Origin: Pseudomonas sp. ok272
GTDB lineage: Bacteria; Pseudomonadota; Gammaproteobacteria; Pseudomonadales; Pseudomonadaceae
Assembly: GCF_900109995.1 (NCBI RefSeq)
Contig: NZ_FOCB01000011.1
Location: forward strand, 7,133-71,132
DNA length: 64,000 bases
Reading direction: 5' to 3'
Each line of letters begins with the position of its first letter. Positions within the stretch are counted from its first letter, which is position 1. Shown here in pieces: positions 52,398-60,469 of the stretch. The position numbers and the translations under genes were made by a program. A model generated the notes under the pieces. That model saw nothing but the letters and a program-made list of their open reading frames with translations, did not search any database and had not been told where the DNA came from.

Positions 52398-53486
52398 TCA
52401 GAGTCCGCTGATGACCTTGGTCCACAACCGGGTGGCCTGGCGCATGGCCTTGGGTTGCAGGGCCTTCAACGGGAACAGGGTGCTCATCACCTCGGGCGCC
52501 GGGTACATCGCCGGGTCGTCACGTACGGCCGGATCCAGGAACGCGGTGGCCGCCGCGTTGCCGTTGGGGTAGTGGATCGAGTTGCTGATGTTGGCGATGA
52601 CCTTGGGCTCCATCAGGTAGTTCATGTAGGCGTAGCCATTGTTCTGATTGGGCGCATTGCGCGGCATGACCACCATGTCCACCGCCAGGGTCGAGCCCTC
52701 CTTGGGAATCGAATAACCCAGCTCCACGCCATTCTTCGCTTCGTGCGCCGTGGTCGTCGCCTGGGCAATGTCACCGCTGAACCCGACGGCCACGCAGATG
52801 TTGCCGTTGGCCAGGTCGCTGACGTACTTGGACTGGTGGAAGTACTGGATGTAGGGCTTGACCTTCAACAGCGCCGCCTCGGCCTTGGCGTAGTCGGCCG
52901 GGTCTTCGCTGTCATGCTTGAGACCCAGGTAGTTGAGCGTGATGGGCAGCATCTGCGTCGAATTGTCGATCACCGCGACACCGCACTGCTTGAGTTTCTC
53001 CATGTTCTTGGGATCGAACAGCAGGCTCCAGCTCTGGGTGACATCGGTGTTGCCGAAGATCTCCTTGATCTTCTGCACGTTGTAGCCGATGCCCACGGTG
53101 ACCCACATGTAGGGGAGGCCGTACGCGTTGCCCGGGTCGTTGACTTCGATCATCTTCATCAACTGCGGGTCGAGGTTTTTCCAGTTGGGCAGCTTGGACT
53201 TGTCCAGCTTCTGCAGCGCGCCGGCCTTGATCAGTTGCGCGAGGAAGTGGTTCGACGGGCTGACCACGTCGTAGCCGCTGCTGCCTGTGATCAACTTGGC
53301 TTCGAGCATCTCGTTGCTGTCGATCAGGTCATAGGTGGTCTGGATACCCGTCTGCTGGGTGAAGTTGCTCAGGGTATCGGGGGCGATGTAGCTGCTCCAG
53401 TTGGAGATGCGCACGGTTTCGGCGGCAGCGGCCATGCCACTGGCGGTGGCGCAGAGGGCGAAGACGATGGGTTTGAGCGTGATCAT
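52398..53486 (-). CDS. Polyamine ABC transporter substrate-binding protein, PotF type
   Basis: The 362-aa periplasmic protein has a signal peptide (PIVFALCATASGMAAAAE) and the PotF/SpuD layout. It begins VRISNWSSYIAPDTLSNFTQ, with YDVVSPSNHFLAQL, LPYMWVTVGIGYN and ISNSIHYPNGNAAA later. Putrescine or a similar amine is the likely ligand. No permease or ATPase gene is adjacent, so it must use one encoded elsewhere. It follows the PuuB-like oxidase gene by 46 bases on the same strand, which supports a polyamine role. Confidence 0.9.
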   Translation of the reverse strand: MITLKPIVFALCATASGMAAAAETVRISNWSSYIAPDTLSNFTQQTGIQTTYDLIDSNEMLEAKLITGSSGYDVVSPSNHFLAQLIKAGALQKLDKSKLPNWKNLDPQLMKMIEVNDPGNAYGLPYMWVTVGIGYNVQKIKEIFGNTDVTQSWSLLFDPKNMEKLKQCGVAVIDNSTQMLPITLNYLGLKHDSEDPADYAKAEAALLKVKPYIQYFHQSKYVSDLANGNICVAVGFSGDIAQATTTAHEAKNGVELGYSIPKEGSTLAVDMVVMPRNAPNQNNGYAYMNYLMEPKVIANISNSIHYPNGNAAATAFLDPAVRDDPAMYPAPEVMSTLFPLKALQPKAMRQATRLWTKVISGL

Positions 53487-53532
53487 TATTATTCTTCCAG
53501 GCAAGGGAGTGACGTTTGCGGTGGGGTGTGGA

Positions 53533-54837
53533 TCAGGACTCTGATTTCGCGCGACAAGCCTCGTAGCGCATGCGCACAGAGGCGCCGATATCGAAGAACG
53601 GTGATGGTGGCAACCAGCCGGGCGAGGCCTGGCTGAGGACTTTGTCCAGCAGCGGCGACTGACTGCCCGACGCCATCTCAGCCAGCAACCGTCCCCACAA
53701 GGTGCCCCGGGCGACACCGGAGCCATTGCAGCCGGCCACGGTGTGGATGCCCCGCTCCAGGCGGGCAAAGCGCGGTTCACCGGAACGCGTGGCACTCAAG
53801 TGGCCGGTCCAGGTGTACTGGATATGCTGGTCGGTGACCCACGGGAAGCGGCGTTGCAGGCCACGCAAATGGGTTTGCCGACGCACGCTCAAGGACCCGC
53901 TATCGAGGTCGTGGCGGCGCAGTTCCACGGTGTTACGGATCAGCAGCCGACGGTCGTTGGTCAGGCGCAGTGTCGCCCCACCCGGGCGAGTCGACAGCAC
54001 GCCCCACGGATCGGGACGGCCCATCTGGTCGAATTCGTCATCGGTCAACGGGCGGGTCAACGAGGCGCTGAGCTCCAGGGGGAACACCGCCCGTTCACGC
54101 ACGCCGACGCGGGGCAGGAACGGCCCGACGCAGACCAGCACCTGCGGTGCCTCGACACTGCCTTGCGCCGACGAGGCACGCAGATTGCTGTTGGCCTGGC
54201 GCTCCAGGCGGGTGATGTCGGTGAACTCGAACAACTCGACCGACGCCGGTAAGGTGTCGCGCAGCCCCTTGGCGTACTTGGCCGGCTGCAACAGCGCGTT
54301 GCCGCCTCGACACAGGATCCCGGCCTGGTAGAAATCCGTGCCCAGGTGCTGGCGCAAGGCGTGGCCTTCCAGCAGTTGCGCATCGGCTCCGGTCTCACCC
54401 AGGGTCTGCACCCGCAGCGCGGCATCTTCGAGCTTGGCCGGATCGTGCACGGCGAAGAAGTAACCCTGCTCGCGCAGGTCGCAGTCAATCTTCAGGCGAC
54501 TGACCCGGCTCTGCACTTCCCTGCTCGCGGCGCGACTGATCTCGGTGCTGGTCTGGTAGTAGGCGTTGCCGACACGGCCAATCAAGTCATCGCCGGACGG
54601 GTTTTCATGGGCCACCACAAAACCCGAGTTGCGCGCCGACGCCCCTTGCGCCGCGCGCTGGCGGTCGACCATCACAATCCGTGCCTGGGGGTGCAGTTCT
54701 GCCAGGGAATGGGCGGCCGACAACCCGGTAAAACCGCCGCCGATGATCAGCCAGTCCGCCTTCTGCACCCCGAGCAAGGGTGGTTGCGCTACCGACGCTT
54801 GGGTCTGCGCAATCCAGCCGCAGTTGTTTTCAGTCAT
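53533..54837 (-). CDS. FAD-dependent amine oxidoreductase, PuuB type
   Basis: The 434-aa DAO-fold protein has the dinucleotide motif IIGGGFTGLSAAHSLAE (residues 30-46). It carries the PuuB-like QGASARNSGFVVAH and, near the C-terminus, GIHTVAGCNGSGVARGTLWG. It probably oxidises gamma-glutamyl-putrescine or another amine. It is first in an operon with the PotF-like gene and divergent from the LysR gene by 146 bases. Confidence 0.88.
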   Translation of the reverse strand: MTENNCGWIAQTQASVAQPPLLGVQKADWLIIGGGFTGLSAAHSLAELHPQARIVMVDRQRAAQGASARNSGFVVAHENPSGDDLIGRVGNAYYQTSTEISRAASREVQSRVSRLKIDCDLREQGYFFAVHDPAKLEDAALRVQTLGETGADAQLLEGHALRQHLGTDFYQAGILCRGGNALLQPAKYAKGLRDTLPASVELFEFTDITRLERQANSNLRASSAQGSVEAPQVLVCVGPFLPRVGVRERAVFPLELSASLTRPLTDDEFDQMGRPDPWGVLSTRPGGATLRLTNDRRLLIRNTVELRRHDLDSGSLSVRRQTHLRGLQRRFPWVTDQHIQYTWTGHLSATRSGEPRFARLERGIHTVAGCNGSGVARGTLWGRLLAEMASGSQSPLLDKVLSQASPGWLPPSPFFDIGASVRMRYEACRAKSES

Positions 54838-54983
54838 CTATTTACCTCATACCCTGTTGAATGCCGCCACCATGAACAATTAGCATGCAGGCACGCTGTT
54901 CACTTGGCCGCCATCACCAGAATCTATGGAGATATCGATGCGCACTCCAACGTTATTAATGCATCCAACCATTCGTTTTTCGC

Positions 54984-55898
54984 ATGGATAAGGTGTTTCG
55001 CGTGCCGTCCTTGCAGGCGCTGCAGGCGCTTGTCGAAGTCGCCACGGCGAGCAACTTCACCCAGGCAGCACAACGGCTGTGCCTGACCCAGAGCGCGGTC
55101 AGCCGCAAGATCCAGCAACTGGAGCACCACTACGGCGTACCGCTGCTGGTTCGCAGCAGTCGCAGCGTGTCGCTGACGACCGAGGGCCAGCACGTGCTGG
55201 CGGTGGCACAGCGGATGATTGGCGAGCTGGAAGCGCTGGAAAAACGCCTGGAACCCAGGGATTCGGCGTTTCGCATCCGCATCCATGTATCGCTGGCGGT
55301 GCGCTGGCTGCTGCCGCGCCTGACCGATTTTTATGCCCGCCACCCAGACCTGGCGCTGTCGATAGAAACCGTGGCCACCCAACGGGTCGATCCTTCGGGC
55401 GAGTGCGACGCCTGCATTCTCTATCTGCCGGCGCCAGCGGATGATCAGGCGCACCAGGTGCTGTTCGAAGAGTTCCTGGTGCCGGTATGCGCGCCGCACT
55501 CGGTCAACGGCAAAGTACCGCCACAGTCCCTCGATGAGTTGAGCCAGTACCCGCTGATCCACGGTTCGACCGGGCAACTGGAATGGGCCAGTTGGCTGCA
55601 AGCCCAGCACCTGACGCTGGCGCGAGACAGCAAGCACATCACGTTCAACCTCGACGAACTGGCCCTGGAAGCGGCCGCGCGTGGCATGGGGATCGCCATG
55701 ACCGACCAGGCCCTGGCCCAGGACCTGATCAATCGCGGCGAGTTGATCGTGCCCTTCGGTCCACCGCTGAAAACCGGTGGTGCCTATACGTTGTGGCTGC
55801 AACCCTCAAGCGCCCTGCACCCGGCGCGACCGGCGATCCTGGAGTGGTTTGCCCGGCACTCCGCGTCGCTGATTCAAGGCGATAAAAAAACCCCATGA
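54984..55898 (+). CDS. LysR-family regulator, GcvA-like
   Basis: The 304-aa protein has a canonical helix-turn-helix (ATASNFTQAAQRLCLTQSAV, then SRKIQQLE, residues 20-48) and an effector domain. The later part contains ALEAAARGMGIAMTDQALAQDL and GPPLKTGGAYTLWL, as in GcvA-type regulators. By position it probably controls the divergent amine oxidase/PotF operon. A bidirectional terminator overlaps its stop codon. Confidence 0.92.
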   Translation: MDKVFRVPSLQALQALVEVATASNFTQAAQRLCLTQSAVSRKIQQLEHHYGVPLLVRSSRSVSLTTEGQHVLAVAQRMIGELEALEKRLEPRDSAFRIRIHVSLAVRWLLPRLTDFYARHPDLALSIETVATQRVDPSGECDACILYLPAPADDQAHQVLFEEFLVPVCAPHSVNGKVPPQSLDELSQYPLIHGSTGQLEWASWLQAQHLTLARDSKHITFNLDELALEAAARGMGIAMTDQALAQDLINRGELIVPFGPPLKTGGAYTLWLQPSSALHPARPAILEWFARHSASLIQGDKKTP

Positions 55899-55922
55899 AC
55901 ATCGCTGTTCATGGGGTTTTTT
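55885..55922. terminator. Bidirectional Rho-independent terminator
   Basis: CCCCATGAACA/TGTTCATGGGG is a perfect 11-bp stem with a TCGC loop, flanked by A6-A7 and T6. It serves both the LysR gene and the convergent ahpF gene. Confidence 0.93.
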
Positions 55923-55943
55923 GTGGCTGACGCTAGGGCTTGA

Positions 55944-57506
55944 TCACGCCGGCGCCGACGTCCGGATCAAGTGATCGAAGGCACTCAACGACGCCTTGGC
56001 GCCCTCGCCCACCGCAATCACGATCTGCTTGTACGGCACAGTGGTCACGTCACCGGCGGCGAACACACCGGGGATCGAGGTTTCGCCACGGTTGTCGACG
56101 ATGATCTCGCCACGGGGCGACAGTTCGACCGTGCCCTTGAGCCAGTCGGTGTTCGGCAACAAGCCGATCTGCACGAAGATCCCTTCCAGCTCGACGCTCA
56201 GGATTTCGCCGGACTGGCGATCCTTGTAGCGCAGGCCATTGACCTTTTGCCCATCGCCGGTGACCTCAGTGGTCTGCGCGTTGGTGATCACGGTGACGTT
56301 GGGCAGGCTATGCAGCTTGCGCTGCAGCACCGCGTCGGCACGCAACTGCGTATCGAACTCCAGCAGGGTGACATGCGACACGATACCGGCCAGGTCGATG
56401 GCTGCTTCCACGCCCGAGTTACCACCACCAATCACCGCCACGCGCTTGCCCTTGAACAGCGGACCGTCGCAGTGCGGGCAGTACGCCACGCCCTTGTTGC
56501 GGTATTGCTGCTCGCCCGGCACGTTCATTTCACGCCAGCGGGCGCCGGTCGCGAGGATCACGGTCTTGGCCTTCAAGGTCGCACCGCTGGCGAACTTGAT
56601 CTGGTGCGGCTCGCCGTTCCTGCCTGGCACCAGGGTGTCGGCGCGCTGCAGGTTCATGATGTCGACGTCGTACTGCTTGACGTGCTCTTCCAACGCCATG
56701 GCGAGCTTCGGCCCTTCGGTCTCCTGCACGGAGATGAAGTTCTCGATGGCCATGGTGTCCAGCACCTGGCCGCCAAAGCGTTCAGCGGCCACCCCGGTAC
56801 GAATGCCTTTACGGGCCGCATAGATCGCCGCCGAAGCACCGGCCGGGCCACCGCCGACCACCAGCACATCAAAGGCAGCCTTGGCGCTGATTTTCTCGGC
56901 CTGGCGTTCGATGCCACTGGTGTCGAGCTTGGCGAGGATTTCCTCCAGGCCCATGCGGCCCTGGCCGAAGTTGACGCCGTTGAGGTACACGCTGGGCACG
57001 GCCATGATCTGGCGCTCGTCGACTTCAGCCTGGAACAGCGCGCCGTCGATGGCGACGTGACGAATGTTCGGGTTCAGCACCGCCATCAGGTTCAGCGCCT
57101 GGACCACGTCCGGGCAGTTCTGGCACGACAGCGAGAAATAGGTCTCGAAGTTGAACTCACCCTTGAGCGAGCGGATCTGTTCGATCACTTCGACACTGGC
57201 CTTCGACGGGTGGCCACCGACTTGCAGCAGGGCCAGCACCAGCGAGGTGAATTCGTGCCCCATGGGGATACCGGCAAAACGCAGGCTGATATCGGCGCCA
57301 GGGCGGTTCAGCGAGAACGATGGCTTGCGTGCATCAGTGCCATCGTCGCGCAAGGTAATCAGGCTGCAAAGACTGGCAACGTCTTTGAGCAACGCGAGCA
57401 TTTCCTGGGATTTCGCACCGTCGTCGAGGGAAGCGACAATCTCGATCGGCTGGGTGACCCGTTCCAGGTAAGACTTCAACTGGGCTTTCAGATTAGCGTC
57501 CAACAT
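55944..57506 (-). CDS. ahpF: Alkyl hydroperoxide reductase subunit F
   Basis: This 520-aa flavoprotein passes electrons from NADH to AhpC. The N-terminal thioredoxin-like domain has Cys128 and Cys131 (SCQNC). The FAD domain begins VLVVGGGPAGASAA. The redox-active disulfide is Cys343/Cys346 in AYCPHCDGP, within the NAD domain region. The ATG at 57506 has GGAGATCG before it and gives the usual length (E. coli 521 aa). ahpC lies upstream across a terminator-like hairpin. Confidence 0.97.
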   Translation of the reverse strand: MLDANLKAQLKSYLERVTQPIEIVASLDDGAKSQEMLALLKDVASLCSLITLRDDGTDARKPSFSLNRPGADISLRFAGIPMGHEFTSLVLALLQVGGHPSKASVEVIEQIRSLKGEFNFETYFSLSCQNCPDVVQALNLMAVLNPNIRHVAIDGALFQAEVDERQIMAVPSVYLNGVNFGQGRMGLEEILAKLDTSGIERQAEKISAKAAFDVLVVGGGPAGASAAIYAARKGIRTGVAAERFGGQVLDTMAIENFISVQETEGPKLAMALEEHVKQYDVDIMNLQRADTLVPGRNGEPHQIKFASGATLKAKTVILATGARWREMNVPGEQQYRNKGVAYCPHCDGPLFKGKRVAVIGGGNSGVEAAIDLAGIVSHVTLLEFDTQLRADAVLQRKLHSLPNVTVITNAQTTEVTGDGQKVNGLRYKDRQSGEILSVELEGIFVQIGLLPNTDWLKGTVELSPRGEIIVDNRGETSIPGVFAAGDVTTVPYKQIVIAVGEGAKASLSAFDHLIRTSAPA

Positions 57507-57537
57507 ACGGGCGATCTCCTTCAATTCTTTGGTTCAT

Positions 57538-57574
57538 AAAAAACGCCCGAGCGAATCTCGCCCGGGCGTTTTTT
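57538..57574. terminator. Hairpin between ahpC and ahpF
   Basis: AAAAAACGCCCG pairs with CGGGCGTTTTTT around a 12-base loop, with A and T runs on both sides. It works as a Rho-independent terminator after ahpC. Read-through would supply part of the ahpF message, explaining more AhpC than AhpF. Confidence 0.88.
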
Positions 57575-57628
57575 GGGGCGATGCAGCTTACTTAAGTGCG
57601 GATGTCCGCTCGTAAGTGACTCACAGAC

Positions 57629-58192
57629 TTAGATCTTGCCGACCAGGTCCAGGGACGGAGCCAAGGTAGCCTCGCCTTCTTTCCACTTGGCTGGGCACAC
57701 TTCGCCTGGGTGGGCAGCGACGTACTGGGCAGCCTTGATCTTGCGCAGCAGCTCTTGAGCGTCACGCCCTACGCCGCCATCGTTGAGTTCAACGATTTTG
57801 ATCTGGCCTTCTGGGTTGATCACGAAGGTGCCACGGTCCGCCAGGCCAGCTTCTTCGATCAGCACGTCGAAGTTGCGCGAGATGGTCAGGGTCGGGTCGC
57901 CGATCATGGTGTACTGGATTTTGCCGATGGCTGGCGAGGTGTTGTGCCAGGCCGCATGGGCAAAATGGGTGTCGGTCGACACGCTGTAGATCTCGACGCC
58001 CAGCTTCTGGAACTCGGCGTAGTTGTCGGCCAGGTCTTCCAGCTCGGTTGGGCAAACGAAGGTGAAGTCAGCCGGGTAGAAGAACACGACAGACCACTTG
58101 CCTTTCAGGTCGGCGTCCGACACTTCGACGAATGCGCCGTTTTTGAATGCGGTCGCTTTGAATGGTTTAACTTGGCTGTTGATGATAGGCAT
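57629..58192 (-). CDS. ahpC: Alkyl hydroperoxide reductase subunit C
   Basis: The 187-aa typical two-Cys peroxiredoxin destroys organic peroxides and H2O2. The peroxidatic Cys47 lies in FTFVCPTE and the resolving Cys166 in GEVCPAKW. The decamer-type signature HFAHAAWHNTS is present. Length and sequence are those of AhpC from E. coli to Pseudomonas. An OxyR-like site lies 69 bases upstream. Confidence 0.98.
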   Translation of the reverse strand: MPIINSQVKPFKATAFKNGAFVEVSDADLKGKWSVVFFYPADFTFVCPTELEDLADNYAEFQKLGVEIYSVSTDTHFAHAAWHNTSPAIGKIQYTMIGDPTLTISRNFDVLIEEAGLADRGTFVINPEGQIKIVELNDGGVGRDAQELLRKIKAAQYVAAHPGEVCPAKWKEGEATLAPSLDLVGKI

Positions 58193-58260
58193 CGTTGACT
58201 CTCCTCAGTGGGTTGAAACTTGATGGGGAGAATCCTAGCCAAACATTGGGCCGATGGCTC

Positions 58261-58297
58261 ATTGGATAACCTTATGCCATCGATTGAGTTTCTCTAT
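58261..58297 (-). promoter_or_regulatory. OxyR-like binding site upstream of ahpC
   Basis: On the minus strand four tetranucleotides spaced by exactly seven bases read ATAG, CAAT, ATAA, CAAT. They match the OxyR pattern ATAG-N7-CTAT-N7-ATAG-N7-CTAT at 13 of 16 positions over 37 bases. The site lies just upstream of the likely ahpC promoter (TAGGAT about 45 bases before the ATG). Confidence 0.75.
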
Positions 58298-58329
58298 TAG
58301 CTGACACTATAAAGAGAAGAAAACGATAT

Positions 58330-59268
58330 CTACTCGCCCAGCGACTTCTCCGTCAGGCGGGCCATGCCCAGGAACGGGCTGGCCTCGACATAGCGCAGGG
58401 CGGACTTCATGTCCTTCCAGCCGACGTAACTCATCAACGACTTCAGGTCCCAACCACTTTGATGCGCCCATGTCGCGAAGCCCCGTCGCAGCGAGTGACT
58501 GGTGTAGTGTTCGGCCGCAATCCCGGCGCGCTCCAAGGCCTGGCGCAGCAACGGGATCACACTGTTGGCATGCAGCCCCGCTTCGCTCAAGTTGCCCCAG
58601 CGGTCGATACCGCGGAACACCGGCCCGCGCACCAAGGCGGCGACCTTGAGCCATTCGATATAGGCCTGCACCGGACACAGGCGCTGGAGCGCGGGGGTTT
58701 GATAGGTCTTGCCGAAGTTATCGCGGTCACTTTTGCTCCGCGGCAGGTACAGGCTGATGCCCGTCCCGGCAATCGCTTGCACATGCTCGACCTGCAAGCG
58801 GCACAGTTCATCGCTGCGAAAACCGCGCCAGAAGCCCAGCAGGATCAGCGCGCTATCACGGCGAGCGCGCAACAACCCTGGCGAGTCCTGATCTGCCAGC
58901 GCTTGCTGCGCCTCGCGCTCAAGGTGGGCGACTGCCTGCTCCAGATGGCGCAGTTGCAAGGGCTCGGCTTGTTTCTCTTGCGCCGGATGCAAGGCACGAA
59001 TGCCCTTGAATACCTGGCGCACCACCGGCGCCTTGGTGGGGTCGGCAAACCCTTGGCTGTTGTGCCATTGCGCCAACGCCGACAAACGCAGCTTCAGGGT
59101 ATTGATCGATAGCTCGCCCGCCTGGGCCACCAGGTAGCGCGCCACGCTGTCGCTGGTGGCCGGCAGAAACCCGCCCCAACTCACTTCGAAATGCTCGATG
59201 GCCGCCCGGTAGCTGCGCCGCGTGTTATCGCGAGTCGCGGCGTGCAGGTAACGATCCATATCAGTCAT
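58330..59268 (-). CDS. Tyrosine recombinase (site-specific integrase)
   Basis: The 312-aa protein has a SAM-like core-binding domain (1-95) and the catalytic domain. All active-site residues are visible: Arg151 (FRSDEL), Lys179 (PRSKSD), His258 and Arg261 (HSLR), Trp284 (GWKD) and Tyr293 (ALRYVE). It resembles chromosomally encoded Pseudomonas integrases rather than large phage integrases. It is divergent from the KfrA-like gene (178-base gap). No attachment-site duplication, tRNA or phage gene is next to it. Confidence 0.9.
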   Translation of the reverse strand: MTDMDRYLHAATRDNTRRSYRAAIEHFEVSWGGFLPATSDSVARYLVAQAGELSINTLKLRLSALAQWHNSQGFADPTKAPVVRQVFKGIRALHPAQEKQAEPLQLRHLEQAVAHLEREAQQALADQDSPGLLRARRDSALILLGFWRGFRSDELCRLQVEHVQAIAGTGISLYLPRSKSDRDNFGKTYQTPALQRLCPVQAYIEWLKVAALVRGPVFRGIDRWGNLSEAGLHANSVIPLLRQALERAGIAAEHYTSHSLRRGFATWAHQSGWDLKSLMSYVGWKDMKSALRYVEASPFLGMARLTEKSLGE

Positions 59269-59406
59269 GGGCTCAACTCAAGTAGATGTACGGCGAATTC
59301 AGGTGAACGGCGTGGCTTGCGCTTATCACACGGGGTAATACCAGTATATCCCATGTGTATTAACGCCAATCTCAACATTCTAGATTGGCATGGTACAGTG
59401 GCGATA

Positions 59407-59437
59407 TACGTTGTACGTACCACATTACGAAATCGTA
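59407..59437. promoter_or_regulatory. Two inverted repeats in the leader of the KfrA-like gene
   Basis: TACGT-TGT-ACGTA (59407-59419) and TACGA-AA-TCGTA (59426-59437) are both perfect and share the TACG half-site. They lie 10-40 bases before the ATG. KfrA proteins repress their own genes at such sites, so autoregulation is likely. Confidence 0.6.
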
Positions 59438-59446
59438 GGAGAGAAC

Positions 59447-60469
59447 ATGGCCCGGGGCGGTATAAATAAGGCGGTGGTGCAAGCCGCACGCTTGGCAATC
59501 ATTGCGCGCGGCGAACACCCCAGCATTGATGCGGTACGGATCGAGATGGGCAATACCGGCTCGAAAACCACCATCCACCGCTACCTCAAGGAGCTGGATG
59601 ACGGCCGGGGCAACCCTTCAGATGAACCCGCCGAGCCGATCGACGGTGAGTTGCTGGAGCTGGTGACGCGCCTGGCACAACGCCTCAAGGCACAGGCGCA
59701 AGAACCTATTGATCAGGCCCAGGCGGCGTTCGATCAGGCGCGCACGGCGCTGGAGGCACAACTGAGCGAGGCCCAGCAGGTTCAAGCCCAGCTCGGGCAA
59801 CAGTTGGACGCGCAAGGTCAGGCCCTGGCCAACGAATCCGCGGCCCTGCACAGCACTCGCGCCGCCCTGCAAGGCGAACAGACTCGCAATGCCGGGCTGA
59901 GTGAGGCGCTGAGTGGTTTCGAGTTGCGTTTGAATGACAAGGATGAGCAGATCCGCTCACTGGAAGAAAAACACCTGCACGCCCGCGACGCGCTGGAGCA
60001 CTACCGCAACGCGATCAAGGAACAGCGCGAGCAGGAGCAACGCCGCCATGAAGGCCAGGTGCAGCAGATTCAGATGGAGTTGCGCCAGGCCCAGCAAAGC
60101 GCGCTGGTGCGCCAGGACGAGATCACCCAGCTCAACCGCGACAACGAACGCCTGCTGACCGAGAACCGCGGTACGCTGCGTGAGCTAAACCTGTTGCAGG
60201 ATCAGCTCAAGCAAAGCGAGAAGCGCGAGGAGCAGGCTAACCAACGCATGCGCCAGGCGGACGCCGAGTTTACCCTGCTCCAGGAGCGCTTGCGCGTTGC
60301 CGTGCTGGAGGGCTCGACGCTCAAGCAAGACGTCGCCCAACAGCAGCAACTCAACAAAGAATTGGAGCTGAAGGCGACGACTGCCCAGGCCAGCCTGCAC
60401 GCGCTGCTGCTGGCGACCGCCAGCAAGGCACCGCCAGAAGCAGGGTCAGAGGAGACGGCGGACGATTAA
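59447..60469 (+). CDS. KfrA-like DNA-binding coiled-coil protein
   Basis: The 340-aa protein has the KfrA N-terminal domain (residues 6-50: VVQAARLAIIARGEHPSIDA, GSKTTIHRYLKEL), a helix-turn-helix known from plasmid stability regulators. An almost unbroken coiled coil rich in Gln, Glu and Ala follows (about 75-325). KfrA proteins bind DNA through the first part and may form filaments through the second. AGGAG lies 6 bases before the ATG. It is divergent from the integrase gene and overlaps the gor stop by 4 bases at its 3' end. Confidence 0.88.
   Translation: MARGGINKAVVQAARLAIIARGEHPSIDAVRIEMGNTGSKTTIHRYLKELDDGRGNPSDEPAEPIDGELLELVTRLAQRLKAQAQEPIDQAQAAFDQARTALEAQLSEAQQVQAQLGQQLDAQGQALANESAALHSTRAALQGEQTRNAGLSEALSGFELRLNDKDEQIRSLEEKHLHARDALEHYRNAIKEQREQEQRRHEGQVQQIQMELRQAQQSALVRQDEITQLNRDNERLLTENRGTLRELNLLQDQLKQSEKREEQANQRMRQADAEFTLLQERLRVAVLEGSTLKQDVAQQQQLNKELELKATTAQASLHALLLATASKAPPEAGSEETADD

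Noticed and set aside
58330..59268. Prophage or integrative element around the integrase
   Set aside because: Neighbours are core genes (ahpC, gor), with no structural phage genes, tRNA or direct repeats seen in the window.
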